Below are positions 8,722 through 16,359 of a stretch of DNA of 28,314 bases, in pieces. Numbering within the stretch: position 1 is the stretch's first letter; the number at the start of each line of letters is the position of its first letter. The translations under genes and the position numbers were made by a program. Under the pieces are notes generated by a model, which had not been told where the DNA came from, ran no database searches, and was given only the letters and a program-made list of their open reading frames with translations. This stretch comes from Dehalococcoidia bacterium. Its GTDB lineage: Bacteria > Chloroflexota > Dehalococcoidia > UBA3495. The stretch is taken from positions 1 to 28,314 of the forward strand of contig JAPKDE010000012.1 in NCBI GenBank assembly GCA_028822675.1. Direction: 5' to 3'.

Positions 8722-8751
8722 TAAAAAGGCGGCCCTACGAGGGCCGCCTTT
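8722..8751 (-). terminator. intrinsic terminator after the EthD-like gene
   Basis: An 11-bp perfect stem, AAAGGCGGCCC (8725-8735) with GGGCCGCCTTT (8741-8751), encloses a 5-nt loop. On the minus strand it is followed by a run of five T. It ends 15 nt before the DUF885 start codon, so it may also act as an attenuator for that gene. Confidence 0.85.
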
Positions 8752-8773
8752 GGTACCAGATTGATGTCAGATC

Positions 8774-9088
8774 CTAGAGCAGAGTCTCGCTGATCTGGAA
8801 TGTGGGTTTGATGTCAGTGTAATTGGAAATGTCACCCATGACGGCCCCTCCATGCTCCTTGAATGAAGCGTGAACTTCCTCAACAGTGTTGAAGTATAGG
8901 TGGGCGACAGCAACGAAAGGCGCGGGAGCATTGGGGTCGGCTCCTGAGACGCCCTTCTCCATTTCGCCGTTCACCAAGCCCATCGGGCCGAGCAGGCCCT
9001 GGACCAAGTTTAGGTGAGTCGTGGTCCAATAACCATGGTCAAATTTCTTTCCTTCTTCATTGGGGTATAGCACGGTTACTTTAATCAT
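8774..9088 (-). CDS. EthD-like small protein
   Basis: This 104-aa protein resembles the EthD family of the dimeric alpha/beta-barrel fold. It begins MIKVTVLYPNEEGKKFDHGYW, which includes the typical F-D-x-x-Y-W segment, and has HLYFNTVEEVHASFKEHG and DISNYTDIKPTFQISE further on. EthD proteins accompany ether-degrading or other oxidative enzymes, but most members have no assigned reaction. The ATG has AGGAG at good spacing, and a strong terminator follows the stop. No oxygenase partner is nearby, so the role remains open. Confidence 0.75.
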   Translation of the reverse strand: MIKVTVLYPNEEGKKFDHGYWTTTHLNLVQGLLGPMGLVNGEMEKGVSGADPNAPAPFVAVAHLYFNTVEEVHASFKEHGGAVMGDISNYTDIKPTFQISETLL

Positions 9089-9305
9089 GTTGCTGGCTCC
9101 TAGTTTATTTGCATAAATAACGAATTACGCCTCGATTGAGGACATTAATTCCAGTGTACTAGGCGCGATGGTGGCTGGCAATGCCGCTGTCATCTAGACC
9201 GCCGTTGGGACGTCTGACGGGAAGAAGCCTTCTGATACAATTAACCGGCCGCGTGAGCGAGCCTGGGGAATCAGCTGTGTCCGCGGTCCCGTATTTAAAC
9301 AAGAT

Positions 9306-10709
9306 ATGTTGCATAAATTACCAATTTTTCACCACGTTAATACCCGCATCTTTGTCGCGATAATCGCACTGGTCTCAATCGTTGCCTTTGTTGCCTGTTC
9401 TGAATCTACCGATGCTCAAGACACGCCTGAAGCTTCTTCAGACGGACTGGCGTTGGTATGGGAGGCCTGGGAAGAGATAAGCCAGAACTATGTTAGTTCC
9501 GAACCGTTGGACGCTGACGCAGTGGTCTCCGGTGCTATGGGCAGATTATTGAACCAAGTTGGTATCTCACCCTACCCATTCTTGACTGCAATTGGCCGCA
9601 TGCGAGGCCAACCACCGACCGAAGTACCGAGTGAGATGGTCGACCTATGGCGGGCAGTTGCCAAGTATCAGGCGTCTAATCCAGAGTTTGACTCGGCAAC
9701 TGTCGTTGACGCCCTGGTCGTTGGATTGCTAGAAGGCTTGAGTGACTCTTCCGCTGTGTACTTGGATGCCATCCAATATCCCTTAGCCAAAGAGAGTCTG
9801 GAGGGCGGGTTGGAAGGCAGTTATCTGGGCATTGGTTCTAGAGTGGTTACTCGTGACGGCCAGATAGTGCTGTTTCCCTTTGCCGGTTCCCCTTCAGAAA
9901 ACGCAGGGATCTTGCCTGGTGATATCCTAGTTTCCGTTGCTGGAGCGTCGGTATTGGGACAGAGCGTGCGGGAAGTTGTGGACCAGGTTGCCGGGCCAAA
10001 GGGAACGAAAGTCCTCTTGGGCGTAATGCGGGCTGGAGAGGTCGATTCGGAAGATGTAGAGGTCTTCAGGGGCGATATTGAATTACAGTCGGTGGCCTTC
10101 CAACTGATACCGGGCGGAATCGGTTACCTACGTATATCGAGGTTTAGGGACAACACTGGCGAGCAGGTATTCTCGGCGTTGGAAGAATTGAACCAATTCG
10201 ACATGCTGGCCTTGGTGGTGGACATCAGAACCAATCCCGGTGGCTCATCTGAGGCGGCCGTGGAGACTGCGGCACAATTCCTGCCAGACGGCACCGTGTT
10301 TGGCTACGTTGAAGGCAAGGACGGTCAGCGTACCGAAATTACAATCAGCCCCAACGTGAATCGGCTGTCATTGGACGATCTTCTGGTGGCAGTGTTGATT
10401 AACGAGCAGACCTCACGTGAGGCAGAGACTTTGGCTGCGGCGTTGCGTGATTCCGGGCGGGCCACGCTGTTTGGCATGACCAGCCTGGGCGATGCTTCAG
10501 CCTATGAGTTTATAGAACTGAGCGATGGATCGGCCATGTACCTGCCGGTGGCCCGTCGTTTCTCACTCAAAGGGGAATTGATGACAAGGAATGGCGTGGT
10601 TCCCGACGTTGAAGTGGAGTCGGTTGCGGAAGAAAAAGGCTACGGCGGGGAGAGCCAATTCAACCGCGCCTATGAGTTTCTAGACGGCCAGCTTCCCCCG
10701 TTTCGTTAG
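9306..10709 (+). CDS. S41-family lipoprotein lacking the Ser-Lys catalytic dyad
   Basis: This 467-aa protein has the layout of a carboxyl-terminal processing protease. A signal peptide ends in a lipobox-like FVAC with Cys31 as the expected lipidated residue. An N-terminal helical region, a PDZ domain (about residues 170-245) and an S41 core with VVDIRTNPGG at 304-313 follow. In active members a Ser in the S-A-S-A-S-E motif and a Lys 25 residues later form the dyad. Here the aligned positions are Arg371 (in NEQTSREAE) and Asp396 (in SLGDASAYE), and the usual Gln is Tyr400. The fold is therefore kept but proteolysis is not expected; a binding or chaperone role is an inference. No clear ribosome-binding site was seen. 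Confidence 0.8.
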   Translation: MLHKLPIFHHVNTRIFVAIIALVSIVAFVACSESTDAQDTPEASSDGLALVWEAWEEISQNYVSSEPLDADAVVSGAMGRLLNQVGISPYPFLTAIGRMRGQPPTEVPSEMVDLWRAVAKYQASNPEFDSATVVDALVVGLLEGLSDSSAVYLDAIQYPLAKESLEGGLEGSYLGIGSRVVTRDGQIVLFPFAGSPSENAGILPGDILVSVAGASVLGQSVREVVDQVAGPKGTKVLLGVMRAGEVDSEDVEVFRGDIELQSVAFQLIPGGIGYLRISRFRDNTGEQVFSALEELNQFDMLALVVDIRTNPGGSSEAAVETAAQFLPDGTVFGYVEGKDGQRTEITISPNVNRLSLDDLLVAVLINEQTSREAETLAAALRDSGRATLFGMTSLGDASAYEFIELSDGSAMYLPVARRFSLKGELMTRNGVVPDVEVESVAEEKGYGGESQFNRAYEFLDGQLPPFR

Positions 10710-10722
10710 AACATAGGCCTGT

Positions 10723-10752
10723 AAACTTAGCAGGTGCAACCGGGCTAAGTTT
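10723..10752 (+). terminator. stem-loop after the S41 gene
   Basis: AAACTTAGC (10723-10731) pairs with GCTAAGTTT (10744-10752), giving a 9-bp stem with a 12-nt loop, 14 bp after the S41 stop. It is only weakly T-rich on its 3' side, so it may act with the stronger terminator just downstream. Confidence 0.4.
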
Positions 10753-10765
10753 GGTAATCAGATAG

Positions 10766-10799
10766 AAAAAGGGCTTCTCCAATTGGAGAAGCCCTTTTT
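10766..10799. terminator. bidirectional intrinsic terminator
   Basis: A perfect palindrome flanked by A5 and T5: GGGCTTCTCC (10771-10780) pairs with GGAGAAGCCC (10785-10794) around AATT. It can stop both the plus-strand S41 transcript and the minus-strand rplJL transcript. It marks the end of the ribosomal-protein operon. Confidence 0.92.
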
Positions 10800-10841
10800 G
10801 TTTCGCTAAAGTAAAGCTGAGGTCTTGCGACCGGGGAGTTG

Positions 10842-11228
10842 TTAGGCGACCTCGACGGCGGCGCCTGCCTCTTCCAGCTTGGCTTTGATCTCGTCGGCTT
10901 CTTCCTTGGCGATGCCTTCCTTGATGGCGGTAGGAGCGGACTCAACCAGCTCTTTGGCTTCGCGTAGGCCCAGGGAAGTAACTTCGCGAACGGCCTTAAT
11001 GACGTTGATCTTGTTGGGACCAATGTCTTTCAGGCTGACGGCGAATGCAGACTGTTCTTCAGCGGCGGCTGCTCCACCATCGGCGGGTGCGGCGGCAGCG
11101 GGCGCGGCGGCAGCGGCCACGGGGGCAGCGGCGCTCACACCAAACTCTTCTTCCAGTGCCTTGACCACGTCGGCCAATTCAACCACGTTCATTTGCTTGA
11201 TTGCGTCAATGATTTCTTCTTTAGTCAT
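10842..11228 (-). CDS. rplL: 50S ribosomal protein L7/L12
   Basis: This 128-aa stalk protein recruits translation GTPases to the ribosome. The N-terminal dimerisation domain ([20 protein letters not shown]), an Ala/Pro-rich hinge (about residues 33-56) and the conserved C-terminal domain ([20 protein letters not shown]) are all present. The ATG has AAGGAG at good spacing. It is the last gene of the operon; a bidirectional terminator follows and rpoB is not next. Confidence 0.98.
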   Translation of the reverse strand: MTKEEIIDAIKQMNVVELADVVKALEEEFGVSAAAPVAAAAAPAAAAPADGGAAAAEEQSAFAVSLKDIGPNKINVIKAVREVTSLGLREAKELVESAPTAIKEGIAKEEADEIKAKLEEAGAAVEVA

Positions 11229-11305
11229 GATGTCTCCTTTTTTTACTATCAGAATGTTTATTGATCAAATTTGTTGGTTAGCTATGAATGGGGATACCGG
11301 CGGTT

Positions 11306-12073
11306 TTATTCCGCGGCTTTCTCATCAGATGTCTCTGCTTTGGGTTCCTCTGAAGTTTCTTCCGCAGCGGCCTCTTCGGCGGGAGCTTCTTCGGCTTCAG
11401 CTGCTGGTTCTTCCTCAGCCGGAGCGTCTTCAGCGCTGGCTTCTGGCTCGGCAGTTGCTTCAGGCTCTTCCGTGACTACTTCTTCGGTGGTTACTTCTTC
11501 AGTCGAAGCTTCAGGTGGAGCTTCAGGCTTGGCTTCTGGTGCCGGGCCTTGTTCTTCTAATTGGTGGACCCTTGCCTGCAGCACGTTGTCCAGGGCTTGT
11601 ATCGGACCGTTCATAACGGTGAGTAGTCTGGCCAGGGGTGACTGCATCTGACCCAATAGCATGGCCAGCAAGATGTCCTTGGATGGCAGCGAGGCTAGTT
11701 TGGTCACCTCGTCGGGCGACATTGGGGCGCCGTCGCCCATCACCGCTCCGATGATTGCCAGAGACGTTCCGCCGTTCCGGATGAAATCAGAGAGAATCTT
11801 TGCGGCTGCTGCCGGGTCATCGTACCCAATGGCAACGGCTGTCGGACCCTGAATGATCTCACTGATCTGCGATTTATTAGCTTCAGTGGCGGCCAGGTTG
11901 AGCAGCGTGTTCTTGACGATTGTGAAATCTATTCCACCGGCGCGCATGGCCCGGCGTAACAGAATCATATCGTTGACTGAGATACCAGCATAGCTGGCCG
12001 TCAATGTGATACTGCTGCGTTCTAGCCGATCCTTGATGTCTTGGACTCGGTCTACTTTTTGCTGGGTGGGCAA
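11306..12073 (-). CDS. rplJ: 50S ribosomal protein L10 with long acidic tail
   Basis: L10 anchors the L7/L12 stalk. The core (about residues 1-175) has normal family sequence, with PTQQKVDRVQDIKDRLERSS at the N-terminus. The TTG at 12071-12073 is chosen because GGAGG (12080-12084) lies 6 nt upstream and the reading then starts exactly where the family does. A longer in-frame reading to ATG 12118 adds 15 residues without family similarity. Residues 176-255 form an extra tail rich in Glu, Ala, Pro and Thr with EAPAEE- and EEVVTEE-like repeats. Typical L10 ends near residue 165-175. An L10-leader and attenuator precede the gene. Confidence 0.95.
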   Translation of the reverse strand: MPTQQKVDRVQDIKDRLERSSITLTASYAGISVNDMILLRRAMRAGGIDFTIVKNTLLNLAATEANKSQISEIIQGPTAVAIGYDDPAAAAKILSDFIRNGGTSLAIIGAVMGDGAPMSPDEVTKLASLPSKDILLAMLLGQMQSPLARLLTVMNGPIQALDNVLQARVHQLEEQGPAPEAKPEAPPEASTEEVTTEEVVTEEPEATAEPEASAEDAPAEEEPAAEAEEAPAEEAAAEETSEEPKAETSDEKAAE

Positions 12074-12168
12074 ATCAATCCTCCATTTAAACCGTGTTGG
12101 GACTTCTAAGCTGTACAATTTCGATTAATCGATCTTATCCAGCAGTTCCCGGTTCAGTTGTCTGTAAT

Positions 12169-12203
12169 AAAAAATCCCTACGCCAAATACGCGGCGTAGG
12201 GAT
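12169..12203 (-). terminator. attenuator-like intrinsic terminator upstream of rplJ
   Basis: An 11-bp perfect stem, ATCCCTACGCC (12174-12184) with GGCGTAGGGAT (12193-12203), is followed on the minus strand by six T. It lies between rplA and rplJ, directly after the L10-leader RNA. A small competing hairpin (12202-12207 with 12212-12217) shares its outermost 2 nt. The layout fits the L10-sensitive transcription attenuation described for rplJL in Bacillus. Confidence 0.85.
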
Positions 12204-12225
12204 TCGGTTATCCGAATTACTGATC

Positions 12226-12290
12226 GTCGCGCCTGGGCGGGCTGCTTGCGCATTTGCTCCCTTTCGGGAACCCACTGTCTTTGGCGTGTT
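12226..12290 (-). ncRNA. ribosomal protein L10 leader
   Basis: Read on the minus strand, the segment holds CCAAAGACAGTGGG and, further on, CCCGCCCAGGCG, separated by a CCCGAAAGGG hairpin. This matches the L10-leader pattern (AGACAG-x-GG ... CCxGCCxAGG), the mRNA site bound by the L10(L12)4 complex. It is placed between rplA and rplJ and followed by a terminator, as expected for autoregulation of rplJL. The exact ends were set by eye. Confidence 0.75.
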
Positions 12291-12332
12291 ATTACCTAAG
12301 TTGTAAAGATGGGCGCTATGCCCGTTGCCGGA

Positions 12333-13049
12333 CTAATCTGATGACTCTAAGGCCATCAGCGTGGGCAAATCCAACGAAACGCTGGGTCCCATTGTAGACG
12401 TTATATACGCTGACCGGAAAAACGGACCCTTCAAGCTATCCGGACGCTCTCTAACGATGGCGCTGGCCAATGAGGCCAGGTTATCTACCAGTTGATCGGC
12501 GGTGAAGCTGACCTTGCCCACTGATGAATGAATGATGGCCGTTCGATCGGTCCGATATTCAGTCCTGCCGCCTTTGGCTTCTTCTACTGCTCTGGCCATG
12601 TCTTGTGCCTGCACCATAGTGCCGGAGCGGGGGTTGGGCATCAGCCCTTTGCGGCCTAGAATCCGGCCCAATTTACCAATCTTGGGCATGATTTGCGGCG
12701 TGGCCAGGCCAACTTCAAAGTCGTCCCATCCAGCTTCAATCTTCTCAATCAGGTCGTCTTCGCCAACAAAGTCAGCGCCGGCGGCCCGTGCTTCTTCCGC
12801 ACCTTCTGAACCGGCAAAGACCACTACTCGGATAACCTTGCCTAGTCCGTGGGGCAGGCGACAAACGCCACGAATCATCTGATCGGCGTGTCTTGGGTCA
12901 ACATTGGTCCTGATGTGGAGTTCTACTGTCTCATCGAATTTGGCTGTGGATACTTCCTTGAGGAGTTCCATGGCCTCCTTCGGCTCATAATTCTTTTCTA
13001 GGTCTACCTTTTCTGCCACGGTACTAAACCGCCGACTATGCTTGACCAT
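12333..13049 (-). CDS. rplA: 50S ribosomal protein L1
   Basis: This 238-aa protein binds 23S rRNA in the L1 stalk. It starts MVKHSRRFSTVAEK and contains the family signature IMPKIGKLGRILGRKGLMPN and the GPSVSLDLP end. Length is normal. The ATG at 13049 follows the rplK stop by 5 nt, so the two are co-translated neighbours. In bacteria L1 can repress the rplK-rplA mRNA; no obvious L1 operator is claimed here. Confidence 0.98.
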   Translation of the reverse strand: MVKHSRRFSTVAEKVDLEKNYEPKEAMELLKEVSTAKFDETVELHIRTNVDPRHADQMIRGVCRLPHGLGKVIRVVVFAGSEGAEEARAAGADFVGEDDLIEKIEAGWDDFEVGLATPQIMPKIGKLGRILGRKGLMPNPRSGTMVQAQDMARAVEEAKGGRTEYRTDRTAIIHSSVGKVSFTADQLVDNLASLASAIVRERPDSLKGPFFRSAYITSTMGPSVSLDLPTLMALESSD

Positions 13050-13054
13050 GGTTG

Positions 13055-13480
13055 CTAATCTCCTACTACAATGCCCATGCTGCGGGCGGTACCGGCAATG
13101 ATGGCCATCGCTTCGTCAACGCCACCGGCGTTAAGGTCGGCCAACTTGGATTCGGCTATTTCTTTAAGTTGCTGTTTGGTTATTTTACCGACACTGCCTG
13201 AGCGGAACTCGGAGGCTCCTTTTTCCACTCCTGCAGCCTTGCGCAACATGTCCGACGCCGGGGGCGTGCGGGTTACGAAAGTAAAGGAACGGTCTTCATA
13301 GACGGTTAGGTGAACCGGGACGATGGTGCCTGCCTGAGTGGCCGTCTTGGAGTTATATTCCTTGACGAAGCCCATGATATTTACGCCGTGCTGGCCCAGC
13401 GCGGGTCCCACCGGAGGGGCAGGTGTTGCCTTACCGGCTTCCAGCTGTAGTTTAATGATGGCCCTAACTTTCTTCGCCAA
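13055..13480 (-). CDS. rplK: 50S ribosomal protein L11
   Basis: This 141-aa protein binds the GTPase-associated centre of 23S rRNA. Family motifs are clear: the [19 protein letters not shown] stretch near the N-terminus and [21 protein letters not shown] in the C-terminal domain. The start is TTG at 13480, supported by AAAGGAG 7 nt upstream. It lies between nusG and rplA. Confidence 0.98.
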   Translation of the reverse strand: MAKKVRAIIKLQLEAGKATPAPPVGPALGQHGVNIMGFVKEYNSKTATQAGTIVPVHLTVYEDRSFTFVTRTPPASDMLRKAAGVEKGASEFRSGSVGKITKQQLKEIAESKLADLNAGGVDEAMAIIAGTARSMGIVVGD

Positions 13481-13527
13481 CGAGGGGCTCCTTTAGTTAC
13501 GCTTAAGTACGCTTTTATAGGTATATG

Positions 13528-13548
13528 GCCAAGGCATTTAGCCTTGGC
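13528..13548 (-). other. stem-loop in the nusG-rplK spacer
   Basis: GCCAAGGC (13528-13535) pairs perfectly with GCCTTGGC (13541-13548) around a 5-nt loop. There is no T-run on the minus strand, so it is more likely a processing or stability element than a terminator. Confidence 0.5.
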
Positions 13549-13560
13549 ACTGGATAGACT

Positions 13561-14139
13561 CTAGATTCGTTCTACCTGTAGGAAATCCAACTCCACGGGA
13601 GTTTCACGCCCGAAGAAGGATACCATAACCCGAACCTTGCCCTTACCTTCATCCACGTCATTAATGGTGCCGATGAAGTCTACGAATGGACCTTCCGTGA
13701 TTCTCACGGTCTCACCGCGCTCCAGGCCAATGGTCACTCGGGTCGGATTAGAGTCCACCTGCTTGAGGATGTCCTCCATCTGCTTTTCTTCTAGAGGAAC
13801 AGGTTTGGGCCGTTTGTCGTGTTCGTCTTCAGTGGACACAAACCCGGTGACACCGGGGGTGTTCCGCACTGCGTACCAGCTTTCATCATCCATAATCATT
13901 TGGACCAGGATGTAGCCTGGGAACAACTTCTTGCGCTCTGAGCGCCGCTCGCCGTCCTTGAAGATTACCTCTTCCTCAGTGGGAACCAGTACTTCGTTGA
14001 TACGATCCTGCATATCCAGACTCTGGATGCGCAGGCGGAGGTTCTTCTCTACCAAGTCTTCTTGGCCGGAGTACGTGTGGACGATATACCAACGGGAGTC
14101 CTTTGTCTCTTCAGACTCCAATGTATCTTTTGTCGTCAT
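13561..14139 (-). CDS. nusG: transcription antitermination protein NusG
   Basis: This 192-aa factor binds RNA polymerase and couples it to the ribosome. The NGN domain spans about residues 15-120, with WYIVHTYSGQEDLVEKNL and KKLFPGYILVQM. The KOW domain follows, with GETVRITEGPFVDFIGTIND and VRVMVSFFGRETPVELDF. Length is normal and there is no inserted domain. The ATG at 14139 has only a weak upstream ribosome-binding site. It belongs to the secE-nusG-rplKA segment. Confidence 0.97.
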   Translation of the reverse strand: MTTKDTLESEETKDSRWYIVHTYSGQEDLVEKNLRLRIQSLDMQDRINEVLVPTEEEVIFKDGERRSERKKLFPGYILVQMIMDDESWYAVRNTPGVTGFVSTEDEHDKRPKPVPLEEKQMEDILKQVDSNPTRVTIGLERGETVRITEGPFVDFIGTINDVDEGKGKVRVMVSFFGRETPVELDFLQVERI

Positions 14140-14164
14140 AATGCAATATCCAATGCCTGGTCAT

Positions 14165-14204
14165 GCAGAAATGGGCCACGCCGAAACGCGCCCCATATTT
14201 CTGC
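14165..14204 (-). other. stem-loop in the secE-nusG spacer
   Basis: GCAGAAAT (14165-14172) pairs with ATTTCTGC (14197-14204), continued by GGGC with GCCC after a 3-nt bulge. It fills much of the 105-bp spacer and has no following T-run on the minus strand. It is a structured intercistronic element of unknown role, perhaps an RNase III site. Confidence 0.5.
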
Positions 14205-14244
14205 GTTAATTCATTCGATTACTGTAGTCCTTGCTTAGGTTTCT

Positions 14245-14481
14245 CTAGAAGATGACCCGGGCAAAAAGCTCCGCAAAGATTCGGTCTAGGCCGCCTAGGA
14301 AAAACCCGGCTGCGATGGCCAATACAATGACCACCATGGACAACCGCGCTGTTTCCTCCCGGCTGGGCCAGTGGGATTTTCGTAGTTCCGAGTAGGTTTC
14401 TTGAAGGAAAGCTACCGGACCGACTCGTCCGCCACCTGATGGGGCGACGATACGTTGACTGCGTGATGATGCCCTAGCCAT
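14245..14481 (-). CDS. secE: preprotein translocase subunit SecE
   Basis: This 78-aa protein is the small essential subunit of the SecYEG channel. A basic N-terminal tail is followed by the SecE signature FLQETYSELRKSHWPSREET and one transmembrane helix (about residues 49-66, VVIVLAIAAGFFLGGLD). The single-helix short form is the usual one outside gammaproteobacteria. It lies between rpmG and nusG, as in many bacteria. Confidence 0.95.
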   Translation of the reverse strand: MARASSRSQRIVAPSGGGRVGPVAFLQETYSELRKSHWPSREETARLSMVVIVLAIAAGFFLGGLDRIFAELFARVIF

Positions 14482-14487
14482 GGGCCT

Positions 14488-14658
14488 CTACCTCACTTCG
14501 CGGTGGGTCTTGTGTGAGCGGCACCTTGAGCAATACTTCTTCAACTCCATACGGTTGGGGTCGTTGCGTCGGTTTTTCGCAGAGGTGTAATTCCGCTCTC
14601 GGCAGTCGCCGCATTGCAGGGTAATAATCTGCCTAACGTCGGCGGTTTTTCTGGCCAT
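14488..14658 (-). CDS. rpmG: 50S ribosomal protein L33
   Basis: This 56-aa gene reads [20 protein letters not shown] and onward, with [19 protein letters not shown] near the end. The four zinc-type cysteines are present as C16-x-x-C19 and C43-x-x-C46, so it is the zinc-binding form of L33. The ATG at 14658 lies 3 nt after the tuf stop, and the TAG ends 6 nt before secE. The tight spacing supports co-transcription. Confidence 0.95.
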   Translation of the reverse strand: MARKTADVRQIITLQCGDCRERNYTSAKNRRNDPNRMELKKYCSRCRSHKTHREVR

Positions 14659-14661
14659 GAG

Positions 14662-15846
14662 TTACTCCATAACCTTAGTGATAACTCCGGATCCCACTGT
14701 ACGTCCGCCTTCGCGAATTGCGAAGCGCATCTGCTCTTCCAGCGGTACCGGGCTCATCAGTTCAATTTCCATTTTAACGTTGTCCCCAGGCATGACCATC
14801 TCAACGCCCTCGGGCAGTGTGCAAGAGCCCGTGATGTCAGATGTCCTGATGTAGAACTGGGGCTTGTAGCCGGAGAAGAACGGTGTATGCCGTCCACCTT
14901 CGTCACGGCTTAGGATGTAAACCTCGGCTTCAGCCTTGGTATAAGGGTTCATTGTTCCGGGTGCAACCAGCACCTGGCCGCGTTCTACTTCTTCCCGGTC
15001 CACACCACGGAGGAGGATGCCGACAGCATCGCCTGCTTGAGTGGTTTCAAGGTTCTTGTGGAACATTTCCAGACCGGTGGCAACGGTCTCACGAACGTCA
15101 CCCCAGCGAATGATCTCAACTGCGGAGCCTACGTTCAGGGTTCCGCGCTCTACACGACCGGTGACTACGGTACCGCGGCCCTTGATACCAAATACGTCTT
15201 CAATCGGCATCAGGAAGGGGCGGTCGGTTACGCGCTCAGGTACCGGAATCCACTCGTCCATGGCTTTGACCAAATCCACCACGCCTTGTACGTATTCCGG
15301 CTCGCCTTCAATGGCCTTCAGGCCACTGACGCGAACGATTGGAGTGTCATCGCCCGGGTAGTCGTAGCGGCTGAGGAGCTCACGAACTTCAAGCTCAACC
15401 AGTTCCAGGAGCTCTTCGTCGTCCATCATGTCGCATTTGTTTAGGGCAACCAGAATCTTCGGCACTTCAACCTGGCGGGCCAGGAGGATGTGCTCACGAG
15501 TCTGAGGCATGGGGCCGTCAGGGGCGCTAACCACCAGAACAGCGCCGTCCATTTGAGCGGCTCCGGTGATCATGTTCTTGATATAGTCAGCGTGACCGGG
15601 GCAGTCAACGTGGGCGTAATGTCGGGTTTCCGACTCATACTCCACGTGGGCAATGGCTATTGTTACACCACGGCTCTTTTCTTCAGGAGCGTTGTCAATG
15701 CTGTCCATGTCTAAGTAGTTGGCCAAGCCTTGGTCTGCCAAAACCTTAGTGATGGCTGAGGTCAACGTGGTCTTTCCGTGGTCCACGTGGCCAATTGTGC
15801 CTACGTTTAGATGTTCTTTCGAACGGTCGAATTGCTGTTTAGCCAT
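14662..15846 (-). CDS. tuf: elongation factor Tu
   Basis: This 394-aa GTPase delivers aminoacyl-tRNA to the ribosome. The G motifs are intact: GHVDHGKT (P-loop), [11 protein letters not shown] (G3) and NKCD (G4). Domains 2 and 3 are complete, with [13 protein letters not shown] and the C-terminal [11 protein letters not shown]. Switch I reads [13 protein letters not shown] rather than the common RGITINTAHVEY; I recall a similar form in Dehalococcoidia but could not check. A GGGAGGA lies about 10 nt before the ATG. The gene follows two tRNA genes and precedes rpmG by 3 nt. Confidence 0.98.
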   Translation of the reverse strand: MAKQQFDRSKEHLNVGTIGHVDHGKTTLTSAITKVLADQGLANYLDMDSIDNAPEEKSRGVTIAIAHVEYESETRHYAHVDCPGHADYIKNMITGAAQMDGAVLVVSAPDGPMPQTREHILLARQVEVPKILVALNKCDMMDDEELLELVELEVRELLSRYDYPGDDTPIVRVSGLKAIEGEPEYVQGVVDLVKAMDEWIPVPERVTDRPFLMPIEDVFGIKGRGTVVTGRVERGTLNVGSAVEIIRWGDVRETVATGLEMFHKNLETTQAGDAVGILLRGVDREEVERGQVLVAPGTMNPYTKAEAEVYILSRDEGGRHTPFFSGYKPQFYIRTSDITGSCTLPEGVEMVMPGDNVKMEIELMSPVPLEEQMRFAIREGGRTVGSGVITKVME

Positions 15847-15913
15847 CTCTTAGGTGTCCTCCCTACTACTCTTACTCGGTCCCTGTTGTGTTGTGCGGGC
15901 CGATTCTTAAAAC

Positions 15914-15988
15914 TGGAGCCCAGAGGCGGGATTGAACCGCCGACCTCGTTCTTACCAAGAACGCGCTCTGCCGCTGAGCTATCTGGGC
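15914..15988 (-). tRNA. tRNA-Thr (GGT)
   Basis: The full cloverleaf can be drawn on the minus strand. The acceptor stem is GCCCAGA with TCTGGGC, and the D stem is GCTC with GAGC. The anticodon arm CGTTC / GAACG has the loop TTGGTAA, giving anticodon GGT. The T arm is GGCGG / CCGCC, and an encoded CCA is present. It lies between tRNA-Tyr and tuf. Confidence 0.97.
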
Positions 15989-16018
15989 TGATAGATTAAC
16001 GGCTGCCATTTGCCTTTT

Positions 16019-16052
16019 TATATTGTCCAGCCATTAGACCGGGGACAATATA
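16019..16052 (-). repeat. 10-bp inverted repeat between the two tRNA genes
   Basis: TATATTGTCC (16019-16028) pairs perfectly with GGACAATATA (16043-16052) around a 14-nt loop. It starts 2 bp from the 3' end of tRNA-Tyr. It has no T-run in the direction of transcription, so a tRNA-processing structure is more likely than a terminator. Confidence 0.55.
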
Positions 16053-16054
16053 GA

Positions 16055-16142
16055 TGGTGGAGGGGGCAGGATTCGAACCTGCGAAGCCCTTCCGGACGCC
16101 AGATTTACAGTCTGGTGGCTTTAACCACTCACCCACCCCTCC
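16055..16142 (-). tRNA. tRNA-Tyr (GTA)
   Basis: This is a class II tRNA of 88 nt with a long variable arm, on the minus strand. The acceptor stem is GGAGGGG with CCCCTCC, then discriminator A and an encoded CCA. The anticodon arm CCAGA / TCTGG has loop CTGTAAA, giving anticodon GTA. The T loop is TTCGAAT. It is the first gene after the long leader of the tuf operon. Confidence 0.97.
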
Positions 16143-16297
16143 AGGCATAGGAAATTTCGCATAATTCGCAGTTGCCACGCAATCGTGGACAGGAGAAACA
16201 CTCGAATCTATAACGAGAGATTGACCTGCCCCGGCCTTAGGTGCCGGGTCTAACCGTAACCATGCCGCTGGGAATGGTGCCAGCGAGACTGAATGTT

Positions 16298-16317
16298 AAA
16301 AATCCCAGGTGGGATTT
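16298..16317 (-). terminator. second terminator-like hairpin in the tuf leader
   Basis: AAATCCC (16300-16306) pairs with GGGATTT (16311-16317) around a 4-nt loop. On the minus strand the stem runs into five T. It lies about 90 nt inside the predicted leader RNA and upstream of tRNA-Tyr. Confidence 0.55.
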
Positions 16318-16359
16318 GAGGCTCCTGGTGATTAGTTTGACGACTATTCATCGCCCACT

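Noticed and set aside
10879..11651. Two plus-strand ORFs rich in Ser and Ala across rplL and the rplJ tail
   Set aside because: They are antisense reflections of the Ala/Glu-rich L7/L12 hinge and L10 tail. They have no ribosome-binding site or family similarity.
12074..12118. ATG at 12118 as the start of L10
   Set aside because: It adds 15 residues unlike the family; the TTG at 12073 has a GGAGG 6 nt upstream and matches the family start.
14614..15714. Several plus-strand ORFs of 60-135 aa across tuf
   Set aside because: They lie antisense to a highly conserved tuf gene; their composition reflects its codon use and no domain is seen.
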